In this document: piece by piece, positions 34,244 through 43,063 of the stretch | Numbering within the stretch: position 1 is the first letter of the stretch | How the letters are laid out: each line of letters begins with the position of its first letter | Assembly: GCA_046292765.1 (NCBI GenBank) | Contig: JBKBQA010000005.1 | Location: forward strand, 186,001 to 250,000 | DNA length: 64,000 nt | Direction: 5' to 3' | From: PGZG01 sp046292765 | GTDB lineage: Bacteria > Pseudomonadota > Gammaproteobacteria > Pseudomonadales > Alcanivoracaceae | Made by a program: the position numbers and the translations under genes | The notes under the pieces: generated by a model | Database searches by the model: none | What the model saw: only the letters and a program-made list of their open reading frames with translations | What the model was told of the DNA's origin: nothing

Positions 34244-37200
34244 CTATTCCTGATTAACGGATGGAAGCGTGATTCGTGGCGGCTCTGCTCCACACCGGGC
34301 CACACAGCTATAGTTGGAATGCGGCGATGAACTACCAAAGAGGTCTAGCAAACTACCCGAACCAGAAGGCTGCTGCGCCTGCTCAAGCGACACCGCCGTC
34401 ACCCGATCGGTTACCAATGAGCCAGAGTTCTTTGAGAAATAATGAACGACATTAAAATCCTGACCATCCTTACCATAGACATATAATCCATTATTGCCTC
34501 CCAAGCCCTGCCCCACAAAGTCACCGCTGTTGACGGACGAGCTGGTTAATAGCATATCGTTATCACGAAGATATGTATCAAACGCCCCCGAATTCACCGG
34601 CGAGCCGAACATGTTCCAGGTGAAGTTGGGCCTATCGGGAGGACCAAAAACAATATCCTTATCCAACCCCACTGCCAGCAAGCCCGAGAAATTCAACAAA
34701 TTCCCCTGCGAGTGGTTGGCAAAGTTGGCCCACTCATTACCTCTGGCCAGCATCACCTGATTGGCGAATATCCCCGTATCGACTGCCACATTCGTGGCCA
34801 TCCAGGATTGGCCGGACCAGATCGCCGTTTTGTCATGCAGGCTTTCCAGTCCATCCGCAAGGAAACCCCGTGTCGGGTTGTAGTTCAGCGTGACCAGTAT
34901 CGATTGGCCAAGATCGGCTAACAAATCATGAGTCTGTGTCACAGCATTGTACATCGCCAGCGCCGGCGTGTTCAGCATGCCGTTGGTGGAATTCTGATAG
35001 GTAGCTGTACCTGCGGCAATGGCTATCGGATTCGTGCTGACCACCACATTGGCCATGCTCTCTTGTTGTGCCGGATTCATCAGGTAGTAGCCTGGCGTTT
35101 CTGTAATCGGCACCCAGCCCATCTCCGGATTGGCCAGCACATAGGGGCTGTCTGCCGTAGCGCCGACCATCTGCTGTTGATGCGCATCGCTGCCAGGCAA
35201 GAACTGGCCCGCTAACTGGGCCAGCAAGCCGCCATTGTTAAGCCCCGCGGGAATCAGGCCCCACCAACCCAGCTTGTCGTCAATCTTTTCTGTCGTGGCT
35301 GCAGGGTTATCTACGCCTGCAATGCGCACACCAAGGTTGATGCCAAGATTGATCTCACTGCCGACGCCACCAATCACCGCCTGCATATTAGTGCCCAAAT
35401 TGGCATGCTGATCCTTGATTTCTGCCCGCCCTGCTTCTGTAAACATCCGGTTATCCAGCGTTACGCTGCCATTCATCGCACCGGTCTGCTGATCCAGCGT
35501 AACGATCTGTCCCTTGTCGATGTCACGATTCAGCTCGGCAAAATCCTCATGCTCGTCCAGCGCAATACCACCAACCAACACATTGCCGCCACCGATAGTG
35601 GCCTGCGTCTGGCCTTCCATTCGGTGGCCTTCGTCAGTAGCACTGATGGTAGTCGTGGATGCACTGACCTGCAGGCCCGCACCAGTCTGACTGGACCTGC
35701 TGTAATCACGCAAATTCTCGACGGTCAAAGTGTCGGTAGTGAAGTTCAGCTGGCCATGGTCAACCAGTACCGGCGCTGCATTCTCATCTGCGCCTTCCGG
35801 TATTTCCCAGGTGGCGTTGGCGATCATGCCGCCGATCAGGTTGGTGTGGTTGGCGATGATCTGGCTGTCCGCGCCGTTGCCGATCAGGATGGCGGTTTGT
35901 TCTCCGGTGATTGCGCCTTCGGAGTCGCCCTTGGCGAAGTTGGCGCCGCCGCTGCCGCTTTGTGGTTTGCCAACACTGTCTGTGCCGGCACCGACGCCGA
36001 GGTTGACTCCCATGCTGCTGTTTTCGCTTTTGTGGGTGTCTTGCAGGCTTTCAACCGTCAGGGTGTCGGTGACGATGTTGGCGGTGTTGGCGGTAATCAC
36101 TGCGCCCCGCAAGGTCAAGCTGTCGCTGGTGCTGTTCAGGTGGCCGACGTTGAGCTGGGTGTTCACATGCTGGGTAGCTTCGCTGCTGCTGCTCGCTTCG
36201 TTATAGCCCACATTGGCGCTCCAGCTGCCGGCGCCGCTGGTGCTCATACTGCCGCCAACGCTTTTGGAATCCTGCTCGAAGGTGCTGGACTGGCTGTTGG
36301 TGCCAGCGCCCAGAAGAATGCTGCCCGCATCCAGCGTGAGAGTGCTTGCCGTAATCTGGCTGCCGATAATGCTGGCCACGTCTGCGCTGATGGACATGTT
36401 CGCAGCGCTCAGGGTGCTGCCCTGCCATGCCTTCTGGGTGTCGGTGCTGGTGATGCTGGTTTCACTGTGCTGGGCGCTACCACTGACGTAAAAGCCGGTG
36501 CCGCCCGCCATGGCGCCGGCAGCGCCAGCGGCCAGAGCTTGTGCTGCGGCCAGATCCGCCTGAACCAGGTTTGCCATTGCCAGCGCCAGCATGGCCCGGT
36601 AATCCTCCCGAGCGCCGGCGCTGATCTCACCCCTGTCGTAGGAACGTTCTGCCTCGCTCAAGGCACGGCGGGCACGGTCCACTTCTTCAGTCGCATCTTT
36701 CAGTGCTTTTACTGCATAGGCCGCATCAACATAGGCATTGCGGACACCCACCGTTACGGTGGTGACTTCGGTTTTTTCGGCATGGGTGACTTCACGGGTA
36801 TCCTGAACGCCGGTGACGATGACGGCTTGGCTATCCAGTGTCAGGCTGCCATCCTTTCCCGTTGCCGTGATATCGGCGTTGATCAGGCTGATGACGCTGT
36901 CTGCCTGAAGCAGAATCTGGTTACCACTGATGCTGGTACCAGTATGGTTTACCGTTTTGGTGGTGGTGGTCGCGGTGTGATCGGTGAGCTGAAGGCCACC
37001 CAGGCCGACTTCATCCCTGCTCAGGGAGGGACCAATGCCGGCTGCACTTTGCTCCTGGTCAATAACAGTATGCGTGGTCTCGGTCACTGCTGTGTCCAAC
37101 AGGATCTTATCGGCCAGTGCGACCACACTGCCCTGCTCTTCATCCGCCATCAGCGTGGCGCCAGTCAGGGTAACGGTGTCCTGTGCCACCAACAGGATAT

Positions 37201-40200
37201 CATTTCCGATCAGCTGCGAACCCGCCTGAAGGGTTTGGTCCGTGCGCTCGCTTTCCTTGCTCGAAAGCGTAATGCTCGCAGAGACGTCCAGAAAGGCCAG
37301 CTCCGGCAGCACGAAGCTCCCCACACCCAGCGTAGTGGCGACCGCTTTGGCAAGTTCCTTGACCGGCCCGCGCAGGCTTCGGGTGGTTTCATTCCAGTTG
37401 CTGTTTTCAAGCTCGACCGTGCCAAGGGTGATGTTGTTCAGGCTGCCACGGTCAATCACCAGATTGCCCTCGTCATCCTTGAGCATGGCGCCAAGCTCAT
37501 CGGTGGCAATGGTGGCTTCTCCGATACGCAAAGTATCCTTCGCCACCAGCATGCCTGCGTTCAGGTAAACGTCACCCCGCGCATTGATCGACAGATCCCC
37601 ACCGGAAGACAGCCCCGCCATCGCCAGCGTTTGGGTGCTGCTGCCCCTGTCGTTGGTTTTTATCCGGGCGGCATTCTTGTTGATGGTCTGAACACTCTCA
37701 TAGTCCGTGTTCACGCCGGATTCGATCAGCACATGGGTGCCGGCGCGGACGGCGACGCCTTCCTCGCCACGACCGGTGGAGGCCAGCAAAGACACCGCGC
37801 CCTTTTCTGCTTCCAGTGTGAGACTGCCGCCGGCGTAGAGCTGGCTGCCTACCTGCTCGGTGGTGCGGGTTTCGGTGATGACTTTCTTGCTGCTCAGGGT
37901 GCCGCGTGAGCTTTCTCGCAGATAGCTTGAATAACGGTCTTCCACTGCCTCAATGCGCAAATCATTCCCGGCAAAGAGACCAACATCGGTACCACCGGTG
38001 AGACGAGCACCAGCGAGCACGATATCGCGCTCGGCTCCGATCAGGGTGTCGAGGATACTGGTGAGCTCGGCACCGAGGTGGGTGATAGCGTCCAGTCTGT
38101 TGGCGGCGGTGGTGTTCTGGTTGTAGCTGCGCCGAATCTGCAACGCATCTACCCGGACATTGCCCCCCGCCAAAATGGCGAGCTGCTCGGCAGACAGATT
38201 GGCCCCGTGAATCTGCACATTGCCTTCCGCGCTCATGGCCAGTCTGCCACTCGCCTCAATGCGACCCTGCTCTCCCGTGAAGGTGTAGATCTGGGTACCG
38301 GACGTGACCTGCTTCTGAAGGGTTGCATGGACGATATCGCCCCCGGCTTCGAGAGCGATGTCATGACCGCGGATCACACCACTGCGATTGATGATGGCAT
38401 CAGTTGCGGTCAGTGCGAGGGCTTGACCGGCCTGAAGGGTGCCGGTGTTAAGGATGTCGCCCTGATTGGCTGTGATGGTCAGGTTTTCAGCGGCGCGTAC
38501 CGTCCCGCCCCCGGCATAACTATCGACGTCGATATCCACGTTGCGACCGGCAATCATTGCATCAGGCGCCTGGATACCACCGACCAGATAGACCACCGGC
38601 ACCAGCACACGGAAACCGGCCACTTCCCGCTCTTCCAGCCAGATGATGTCGGTTTGCAGCGTGTTGATCTGCTCTGCCGACAGCGATACGCCCACCGATA
38701 ACTGCAGGGACTCGGCCGCCGCGATGCCCTGATCCATTAACTGCAGGAAAAACTGCTCGCGCTCCTGCTGCTCCGCACCCGCCAGCACTGGCTGGCCAAT
38801 CAGGGCAGACTGCAGCAGGTTAAGCTCATAAAAGCTGTCTCCGAGCAGACGCTGGCCCGGCTCGGGATTCCAGCCAAGTCGATCCAGCATGTAGGCCGAA
38901 CCCATAAAGCCAGTGCGGGTGGCGAACAGGGGGTTGGTTTCGATCAGGTAGGGATGATCCGCGCTGCCACTGTAGACGAACAATCCATTGCGGCCGGGCA
39001 ACGGCAGGCCCACGGCAAGCGGATCCAGACGATACAGCTGCTCATCCTGCGGCGATTCACCACGGAGATAGGACTGGGTGTTGGCAAAAGAGAAACCCTC
39101 TTCGGTGGTACCGTTACCCACCGCGCCAGCACCATTGATCACGACATTGCCGCCAGCAGCAATCAACGCACCGACAAGGGTCTCGAACAGGGTCTCGCTG
39201 GTCTCGAACCAGTGCTCACCTTCGATGCCACGGTTACAGCGCACACGGGACGGGGCACAGGCTTCTGGATACTCCTCGCTACTGATGGTGGTGTAGGTAT
39301 ATTTCCGGTTAGGCTCAAGCGAGCCGCTGGTTTGCACATACCACGAACTGTCGGTGCGGGTAACTTCCAGGAGGTCAACATCGTAGCCCCGGTTTTCCAG
39401 TCGGCCGGCATTACCCTCCGCATCTGCGCGCAAGGTGATGGTGGTGTTTTGCCAGGCACCGAGCAGGCTGTGGAGATTCTGGATGATATGCGCGTCCAGC
39501 GTCAGATCGGCTCCGGCCAGAATGACGCCGCGTACCGGCAACAGCGCCAGATCCTGCTTTTGATCGTCGGGGATATACTGTTTGCGAATGGAATCCCTGT
39601 AGGCACGGGGGCGGCAGTAATCCTGTCGGTTCTCAAGGAAGCACCGCTGGTTTTCGCTTTCGCCCTCACCCAAATCTGGCCACGACTCGAGCGGATCCGT
39701 CCACTCAAGCGTTCCCAGGTATTCTCCGGCCCCGGTGTTGGTTATCTGGTGGGCCAGCAAGCGGATATCACCACTGAGGGTGCCAATAAAACCGGCCTCA
39801 TTCACTATTTTGTTTGCCAAAACAGCAGACAAGCCAGCGATGGCGATATCCGTCATCGCATAGATATCTGCTGCGTTGTAGAGATCATCAGTCTCGATCC
39901 GGATGCTGTTGCCTGCCAGCATCAGGGCGTCGGCGCCATTGGCGACCAGATTGGCACCGATGACCAGATCATCGCGGGCAGCGAGGGTGCCAGTATTCAG
40001 GAGCCGCTCCGCCTTGATACTGAGCTCCTCGGAAGATGTCAGGCTGCCGGCGTTCTCGAAGATGCGGCCTGCTTCGAGCCGGCCACTCCCCGCCAACCGC
40101 CAATCACTTCCCTCCTCCACCACGATATCGCCCGCACTCTGCAGTAGCAGCTCGCCGGCTTGTACCTCGCCGCGATGGCGATAATCGTCCACCTGCATGG

Positions 40201-41518
40201 CAAGCCGCCCGGTGGCCTGGATACTGCCGTCGGTGTTGTCGATGGTCTGGGCATTCAGGGTCAGGTGGCGACCCTCGATGATGCCCGGGTTGCGCAGCGC
40301 CTGTGCGCTGTTGATGGTGGCCACGTCGACGCTGATCACGCCCTGGTTGTCGAGGCGATCCAGCTCGGCTGTGAGCAGGCGACCGGTCAGGGCGGCGTTA
40401 TCGGCGATGGCCAGCTCCTGCGCTTCTATCTGAATACGGCGGGCTTCAGAGGTGTTTGCCTGCAGGCGGATATCGCCCTCTGCCCTCAAATCAAGACGGT
40501 CCCGTGCCGTGATCGCATCGTCGGCAACAATGCTATCGGCCTGCACACTGACGTCATCGCCAGCGCTGACGCGAGTGAAGCGCAGAGCGCCGTTGGCGGT
40601 GATTTCCACATTACCCAGCTGGGCGGCCACCGGCGCATCCAGATGCACGCCGACTCCGGCATCACTGGCAATCAGGCGAATGCGGTCGCCGTAGATGCCA
40701 CCCAGCGCCGATGAGCTGATGGCGAACTCGGGGGCAGTGTCGGGCACGGCGTCGTTGGCTTCGCGGGACAAATCGCCGTAGGCCACCTGTTGATGACCGG
40801 CAATGAGATTGAGGTCGCGCCCCTGAATTTCCGCGTTCAGGCGGATCGCGCCGGCAATAACATCGAATCGCGAGGCGCCCTGCATGCGCGCGCCTGCACC
40901 ATTGATATCGATGCGGCCGCCGCGCACGTCAAAGCCACGCAGATCACCGTCGTGGAGCTGGGGGATGCCAGTGGTCAGGGTTCCCCGCACCGTGTTGATA
41001 AAGCCGCAACCATCACAGGTGATGCCATAGGGGTTGGCCAGCACCACCTCGGCGGCCCGGCCGCCCACTTCGATGGGCCCCAGCAACGAGGACGGGTTGG
41101 CGGACACCACCTCATTGAGAATCAGGCGGGCATTGCCCGACGACAGATGCGGGTTCGCTTCGATGTAGCCGCCGATATCGGTGCGCACCACCTCACGGCT
41201 GTTGTTCAAAATCACGCCCTGCTCGCTGACATCGAAGGTGCCATAGCGATTGTGCGACAGGCCCGAGGTGGTGGGAGTGGCGATATTGACAACCATGGTG
41301 CCATTGGCGGATTGATCCAGCCCGGTGCGGCCATCCGCCGGTTGCACATCGGTGGCGTACAGCATCGCCGGCTGCAGCGCGATCAGGCACGATAGCCACA
41401 GCGACAGCAGCCGCTCGACGACGCTGGTACGGCGGGTATCAGCCTGGCTAATAGCCAAAGCGTTCATGTCTCTGGTCATCACTCGTCTCCCTGAGCGTTG
41501 CGATGTGCTTTGCTTCAT
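34244..41518 (-). CDS. Two-partner secretion exoprotein TpsA (CdiA/FhaB-like)
   Basis: A filamentous exoprotein of ~2,424 residues. An extended signal region ends near MLYA. The TPS secretion domain follows (about 60-270; DVSEQGVILNNS, NPYGITCDGCGFINTVRG), then long beta-helix repeats, a CdiA-type central block (YLIETNPLFATRTGFMGSAY, WNPEPGQRLLGDSFYELNLL), more haemagglutinin repeats, a helical Ala/Glu-rich insert near 1600, and a C-terminal part duplicated at 31486. The tip has ANHSQGN (Ser ~2270), SVNSGDFVG and VVH, like an alpha/beta-hydrolase triad. No VENN pretoxin motif is seen. The ATG at 41518 overlaps the preceding stop (ATGA) and follows AGGTGA; an ATG at 41479 is an alternative. 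It is probably a contact-dependent toxin carrier or adhesin exported by the TpsB at 43064. Confidence 0.88.
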   Translation of the reverse strand: MKQSTSQRSGRRVMTRDMNALAISQADTRRTSVVERLLSLWLSCLIALQPAMLYATDVQPADGRTGLDQSANGTMVVNIATPTTSGLSHNRYGTFDVSEQGVILNNSREVVRTDIGGYIEANPHLSSGNARLILNEVVSANPSSLLGPIEVGGRAAEVVLANPYGITCDGCGFINTVRGTLTTGIPQLHDGDLRGFDVRGGRIDINGAGARMQGASRFDVIAGAIRLNAEIQGRDLNLIAGHQQVAYGDLSREANDAVPDTAPEFAISSSALGGIYGDRIRLIASDAGVGVHLDAPVAAQLGNVEITANGALRFTRVSAGDDVSVQADSIVADDAITARDRLDLRAEGDIRLQANTSEARRIQIEAQELAIADNAALTGRLLTAELDRLDNQGVISVDVATINSAQALRNPGIIEGRHLTLNAQTIDNTDGSIQATGRLAMQVDDYRHRGEVQAGELLLQSAGDIVVEEGSDWRLAGSGRLEAGRIFENAGSLTSSEELSIKAERLLNTGTLAARDDLVIGANLVANGADALMLAGNSIRIETDDLYNAADIYAMTDIAIAGLSAVLANKIVNEAGFIGTLSGDIRLLAHQITNTGAGEYLGTLEWTDPLESWPDLGEGESENQRCFLENRQDYCRPRAYRDSIRKQYIPDDQKQDLALLPVRGVILAGADLTLDAHIIQNLHSLLGAWQNTTITLRADAEGNAGRLENRGYDVDLLEVTRTDSSWYVQTSGSLEPNRKYTYTTISSEEYPEACAPSRVRCNRGIEGEHWFETSETLFETLVGALIAAGGNVVINGAGAVGNGTTEEGFSFANTQSYLRGESPQDEQLYRLDPLAVGLPLPGRNGLFVYSGSADHPYLIETNPLFATRTGFMGSAYMLDRLGWNPEPGQRLLGDSFYELNLLQSALIGQPVLAGAEQQEREQFFLQLMDQGIAAAESLQLSVGVSLSAEQINTLQTDIIWLEEREVAGFRVLVPVVYLVGGIQAPDAMIAGRNVDIDVDSYAGGGTVRAAENLTITANQGDILNTGTLQAGQALALTATDAIINRSGVIRGHDIALEAGGDIVHATLQKQVTSGTQIYTFTGEQGRIEASGRLAMSAEGNVQIHGANLSAEQLAILAGGNVRVDALQIRRSYNQNTTAANRLDAITHLGAELTSILDTLIGAERDIVLAGARLTGGTDVGLFAGNDLRIEAVEDRYSSYLRESSRGTLSSKKVITETRTTEQVGSQLYAGGSLTLEAEKGAVSLLASTGRGEEGVAVRAGTHVLIESGVNTDYESVQTINKNAARIKTNDRGSSTQTLAMAGLSSGGDLSINARGDVYLNAGMLVAKDTLRIGEATIATDELGAMLKDDEGNLVIDRGSLNNITLGTVELENSNWNETTRSLRGPVKELAKAVATTLGVGSFVLPELAFLDVSASITLSSKESERTDQTLQAGSQLIGNDILLVAQDTVTLTGATLMADEEQGSVVALADKILLDTAVTETTHTVIDQEQSAAGIGPSLSRDEVGLGGLQLTDHTATTTTKTVNHTGTSISGNQILLQADSVISLINADITATGKDGSLTLDSQAVIVTGVQDTREVTHAEKTEVTTVTVGVRNAYVDAAYAVKALKDATEEVDRARRALSEAERSYDRGEISAGAREDYRAMLALAMANLVQADLAAAQALAAGAAGAMAGGTGFYVSGSAQHSETSITSTDTQKAWQGSTLSAANMSISADVASIIGSQITASTLTLDAGSILLGAGTNSQSSTFEQDSKSVGGSMSTSGAGSWSANVGYNEASSSSEATQHVNTQLNVGHLNSTSDSLTLRGAVITANTANIVTDTLTVESLQDTHKSENSSMGVNLGVGAGTDSVGKPQSGSGGANFAKGDSEGAITGEQTAILIGNGADSQIIANHTNLIGGMIANATWEIPEGADENAAPVLVDHGQLNFTTDTLTVENLRDYSRSSQTGAGLQVSASTTTISATDEGHRMEGQTQATIGGGNVLVGGIALDEHEDFAELNRDIDKGQIVTLDQQTGAMNGSVTLDNRMFTEAGRAEIKDQHANLGTNMQAVIGGVGSEINLGINLGVRIAGVDNPAATTEKIDDKLGWWGLIPAGLNNGGLLAQLAGQFLPGSDAHQQQMVGATADSPYVLANPEMGWVPITETPGYYLMNPAQQESMANVVVSTNPIAIAAGTATYQNSTNGMLNTPALAMYNAVTQTHDLLADLGQSILVTLNYNPTRGFLADGLESLHDKTAIWSGQSWMATNVAVDTGIFANQVMLARGNEWANFANHSQGNLLNFSGLLAVGLDKDIVFGPPDRPNFTWNMFGSPVNSGAFDTYLRDNDMLLTSSSVNSGDFVGQGLGGNNGLYVYGKDGQDFNVVHYFSKNSGSLVTDRVTAVSLEQAQQPSGSGSLLDLFGSSSPHSNYSCVARCGAEPPRITLPSVNQE
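34641..35446. repeat. 806-bp direct repeat, copy in tpsA
   Basis: The partner of 31892-32697. It covers TpsA from about residue 2025 to residue 2293, directly upstream of the divergent tip. Confidence 0.85.
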
Positions 41519-43047
41519 GGTGTCACCTGCACATCCACATAGAGGTCTTCGGCACACTGGCCGGCAAAGTCGGCGTCCGGTCGCGGCACCAGATCGGCAT
41601 CACAGTCGTACCAGACAAAGGACGCCACCCGGGCGGCATCCGGGGTATAGAGCGCAAGCACCATACTCACCAGTCCGTCCTCGTCATCGCTGATGCGCTG
41701 CACAGTGACCAGCACCGACGAGAAGCTGTATGCGTGCTGGGCATCAATCTCCACCCGCGCTGACCAATAGGGGCCAGCGACATACAGCGTTTGCTCGCTC
41801 AGCTGACCACTCTCATCGCGCAGCTGATAGCTGATGCTCTCGTCCGGGAACAGCCAGCGCGGGTAATCCACTGCCGCCCCCGTGTCCGCCTGCGCCAGCA
41901 CACGATCTTCCGTCGCGGTAATGAGGTAGCTGTCACCCCCACTGTCCTGCGCACGGAAGCCGTCCTGCTCCCGCTGCCAGTAGATCTGCAGATCGTCGGG
42001 GTAGCTGTCCAGACGGCCAAGGTAATAACTGAACCCGTCGAAGCTCTGGTTGGTCGCAACCGGCGGGACAAACCAGGCAAAGAAATCGAGGCCCGCCGGT
42101 TCAGGCGGCTGCTCGCCCTCTTCGTCTCCCTCGTCTGCGTCACCGGCGTCCGCTTCATCATCGCCCGCGTCATCGTCAGGCGCCGGCACGGGATCATCAC
42201 GCACCAGAATCAGACGCGGCGCCTCGGTGGGATCAATTGGATCCGCGGGATCTGTTGGATCGGTTGGATCTGCGGGATCGGCAGGGTCCGAGGGGTCGCT
42301 CGGATCCGCGGGATCACCCGGATCGGTCGGATCAGTTGGATCTGCCGGATCAGCCGGGTCCGCCGGATCGGTCGGGTCCGCCGGATCGGTCGGCTCGATC
42401 ACCTCCTGATCCCGGCTTAGCACCAGCACTTCATCGGCGTGGCCACAGGACTGATACACATTGAAGCTTGCCGACAATGATGCGGGCTTCGGGCAGACGT
42501 CATAGCTCAGGGTGGCCACCAGACCAATACCGCGGGCGTAAAGGAACAGGTTCAAGGTGTCGGCCTGCCAGTGCAGCAACTGGATTACGTCGCTGTAGGT
42601 TCGCAACGGTTCGCCCTGCCAGTACACCGTGGCGAGCGGCAGCGGTCCGAGCAGGTCGAACAGCGTTGCCGTGGTCACGGATGAGCTACGGGCAATCTGC
42701 TGAACACCGCTGCGGCGGACAAATCGGGGCCAGTGGCGTTGCTCCCCGGCCTGCAATTGCTCCCTCACGGCACTGGCATCAACGACGACGAGGCCGCTAA
42801 GCCCGGCATCGGAACTGAAATGCCAGCCGCCTTCCTGAGCGCGCCAACGGGTGCGTTCAAAGTCGCCGACCAACTCTGTATCGGTGCTGTCGCCGAGGTA
42901 GAGGTCGTAATACTGATCGCGCTGGGAGGCAGGCAACAGGTATCCGGCCAGATCGGTCTGCTGCGCGCCACGGTCAGCACCACCACAACCGGCGAGTGCC
43001 AGCAGCAGCACGAGTCCCATTGCACGCGCATCCCTGATCAGGCTCAT
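41515..43047 (-). CDS. Lipoprotein with tandem xDP repeats inside the TPS operon
   Basis: A 510-residue protein of no family I recognise. A type II signal peptide ends in LLLALAGC. Residues 25-215 form a globular domain (YYDLYLGDSTDTELVGDFER, QLLHWQADTLNLFLYARG). Then come 18 tandem triplets of the form xDP (x mostly A, T or S), a very acidic segment (DDDAGDDEADAGDADEGDEE), and a second globular domain at ~310-510 (FAWFVPPVATNQSFDGFSYY, SYQLRDESGQLSEQTLYVAG). The middle looks like a long rigid acidic spacer, perhaps binding Ca2+. It starts 16 bp after tpsB and overlaps tpsA by 4 bp, so it is made together with the secretion pair and may help display or tether TpsA. That is an inference. Confidence 0.8.
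   Translation of the reverse strand: MSLIRDARAMGLVLLLALAGCGGADRGAQQTDLAGYLLPASQRDQYYDLYLGDSTDTELVGDFERTRWRAQEGGWHFSSDAGLSGLVVVDASAVREQLQAGEQRHWPRFVRRSGVQQIARSSSVTTATLFDLLGPLPLATVYWQGEPLRTYSDVIQLLHWQADTLNLFLYARGIGLVATLSYDVCPKPASLSASFNVYQSCGHADEVLVLSRDQEVIEPTDPADPTDPADPADPADPTDPTDPGDPADPSDPSDPADPADPTDPTDPADPIDPTEAPRLILVRDDPVPAPDDDAGDDEADAGDADEGDEEGEQPPEPAGLDFFAWFVPPVATNQSFDGFSYYLGRLDSYPDDLQIYWQREQDGFRAQDSGGDSYLITATEDRVLAQADTGAAVDYPRWLFPDESISYQLRDESGQLSEQTLYVAGPYWSARVEIDAQHAYSFSSVLVTVQRISDDEDGLVSMVLALYTPDAARVASFVWYDCDADLVPRPDADFAGQCAEDLYVDVQVTP
42229..42390 (-). repeat. 18 tandem 9-bp repeats encoding xDP triplets
   Basis: The units have the form NNN-GAC/T-CCN on the minus strand, and third-position and first-codon changes are scattered along the array. 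Such arrays change length by slippage in multiples of 9 bp without breaking the frame, so the spacer length of the lipoprotein is likely to vary between strains. Confidence 0.85.
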
Positions 43048-43063
43048 TTCTTCCGCTCCTCTG

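Noticed and set aside
35405..37909. An 834-codon open frame on the plus strand opposite tpsA
   Set aside because: It lies entirely inside tpsA on the other strand. Its amino-acid composition (many His, Arg, Ala) is that of a reverse-strand shadow of a GC-rich gene, and no domain is recognisable.
42050..42409. A Ser/Gly/Ala repeat protein frame on the plus strand across the xDP repeat
   Set aside because: It is the reverse reading of the 9-bp repeat. The minus-strand lipoprotein with its signal peptide and operon position explains the sequence.
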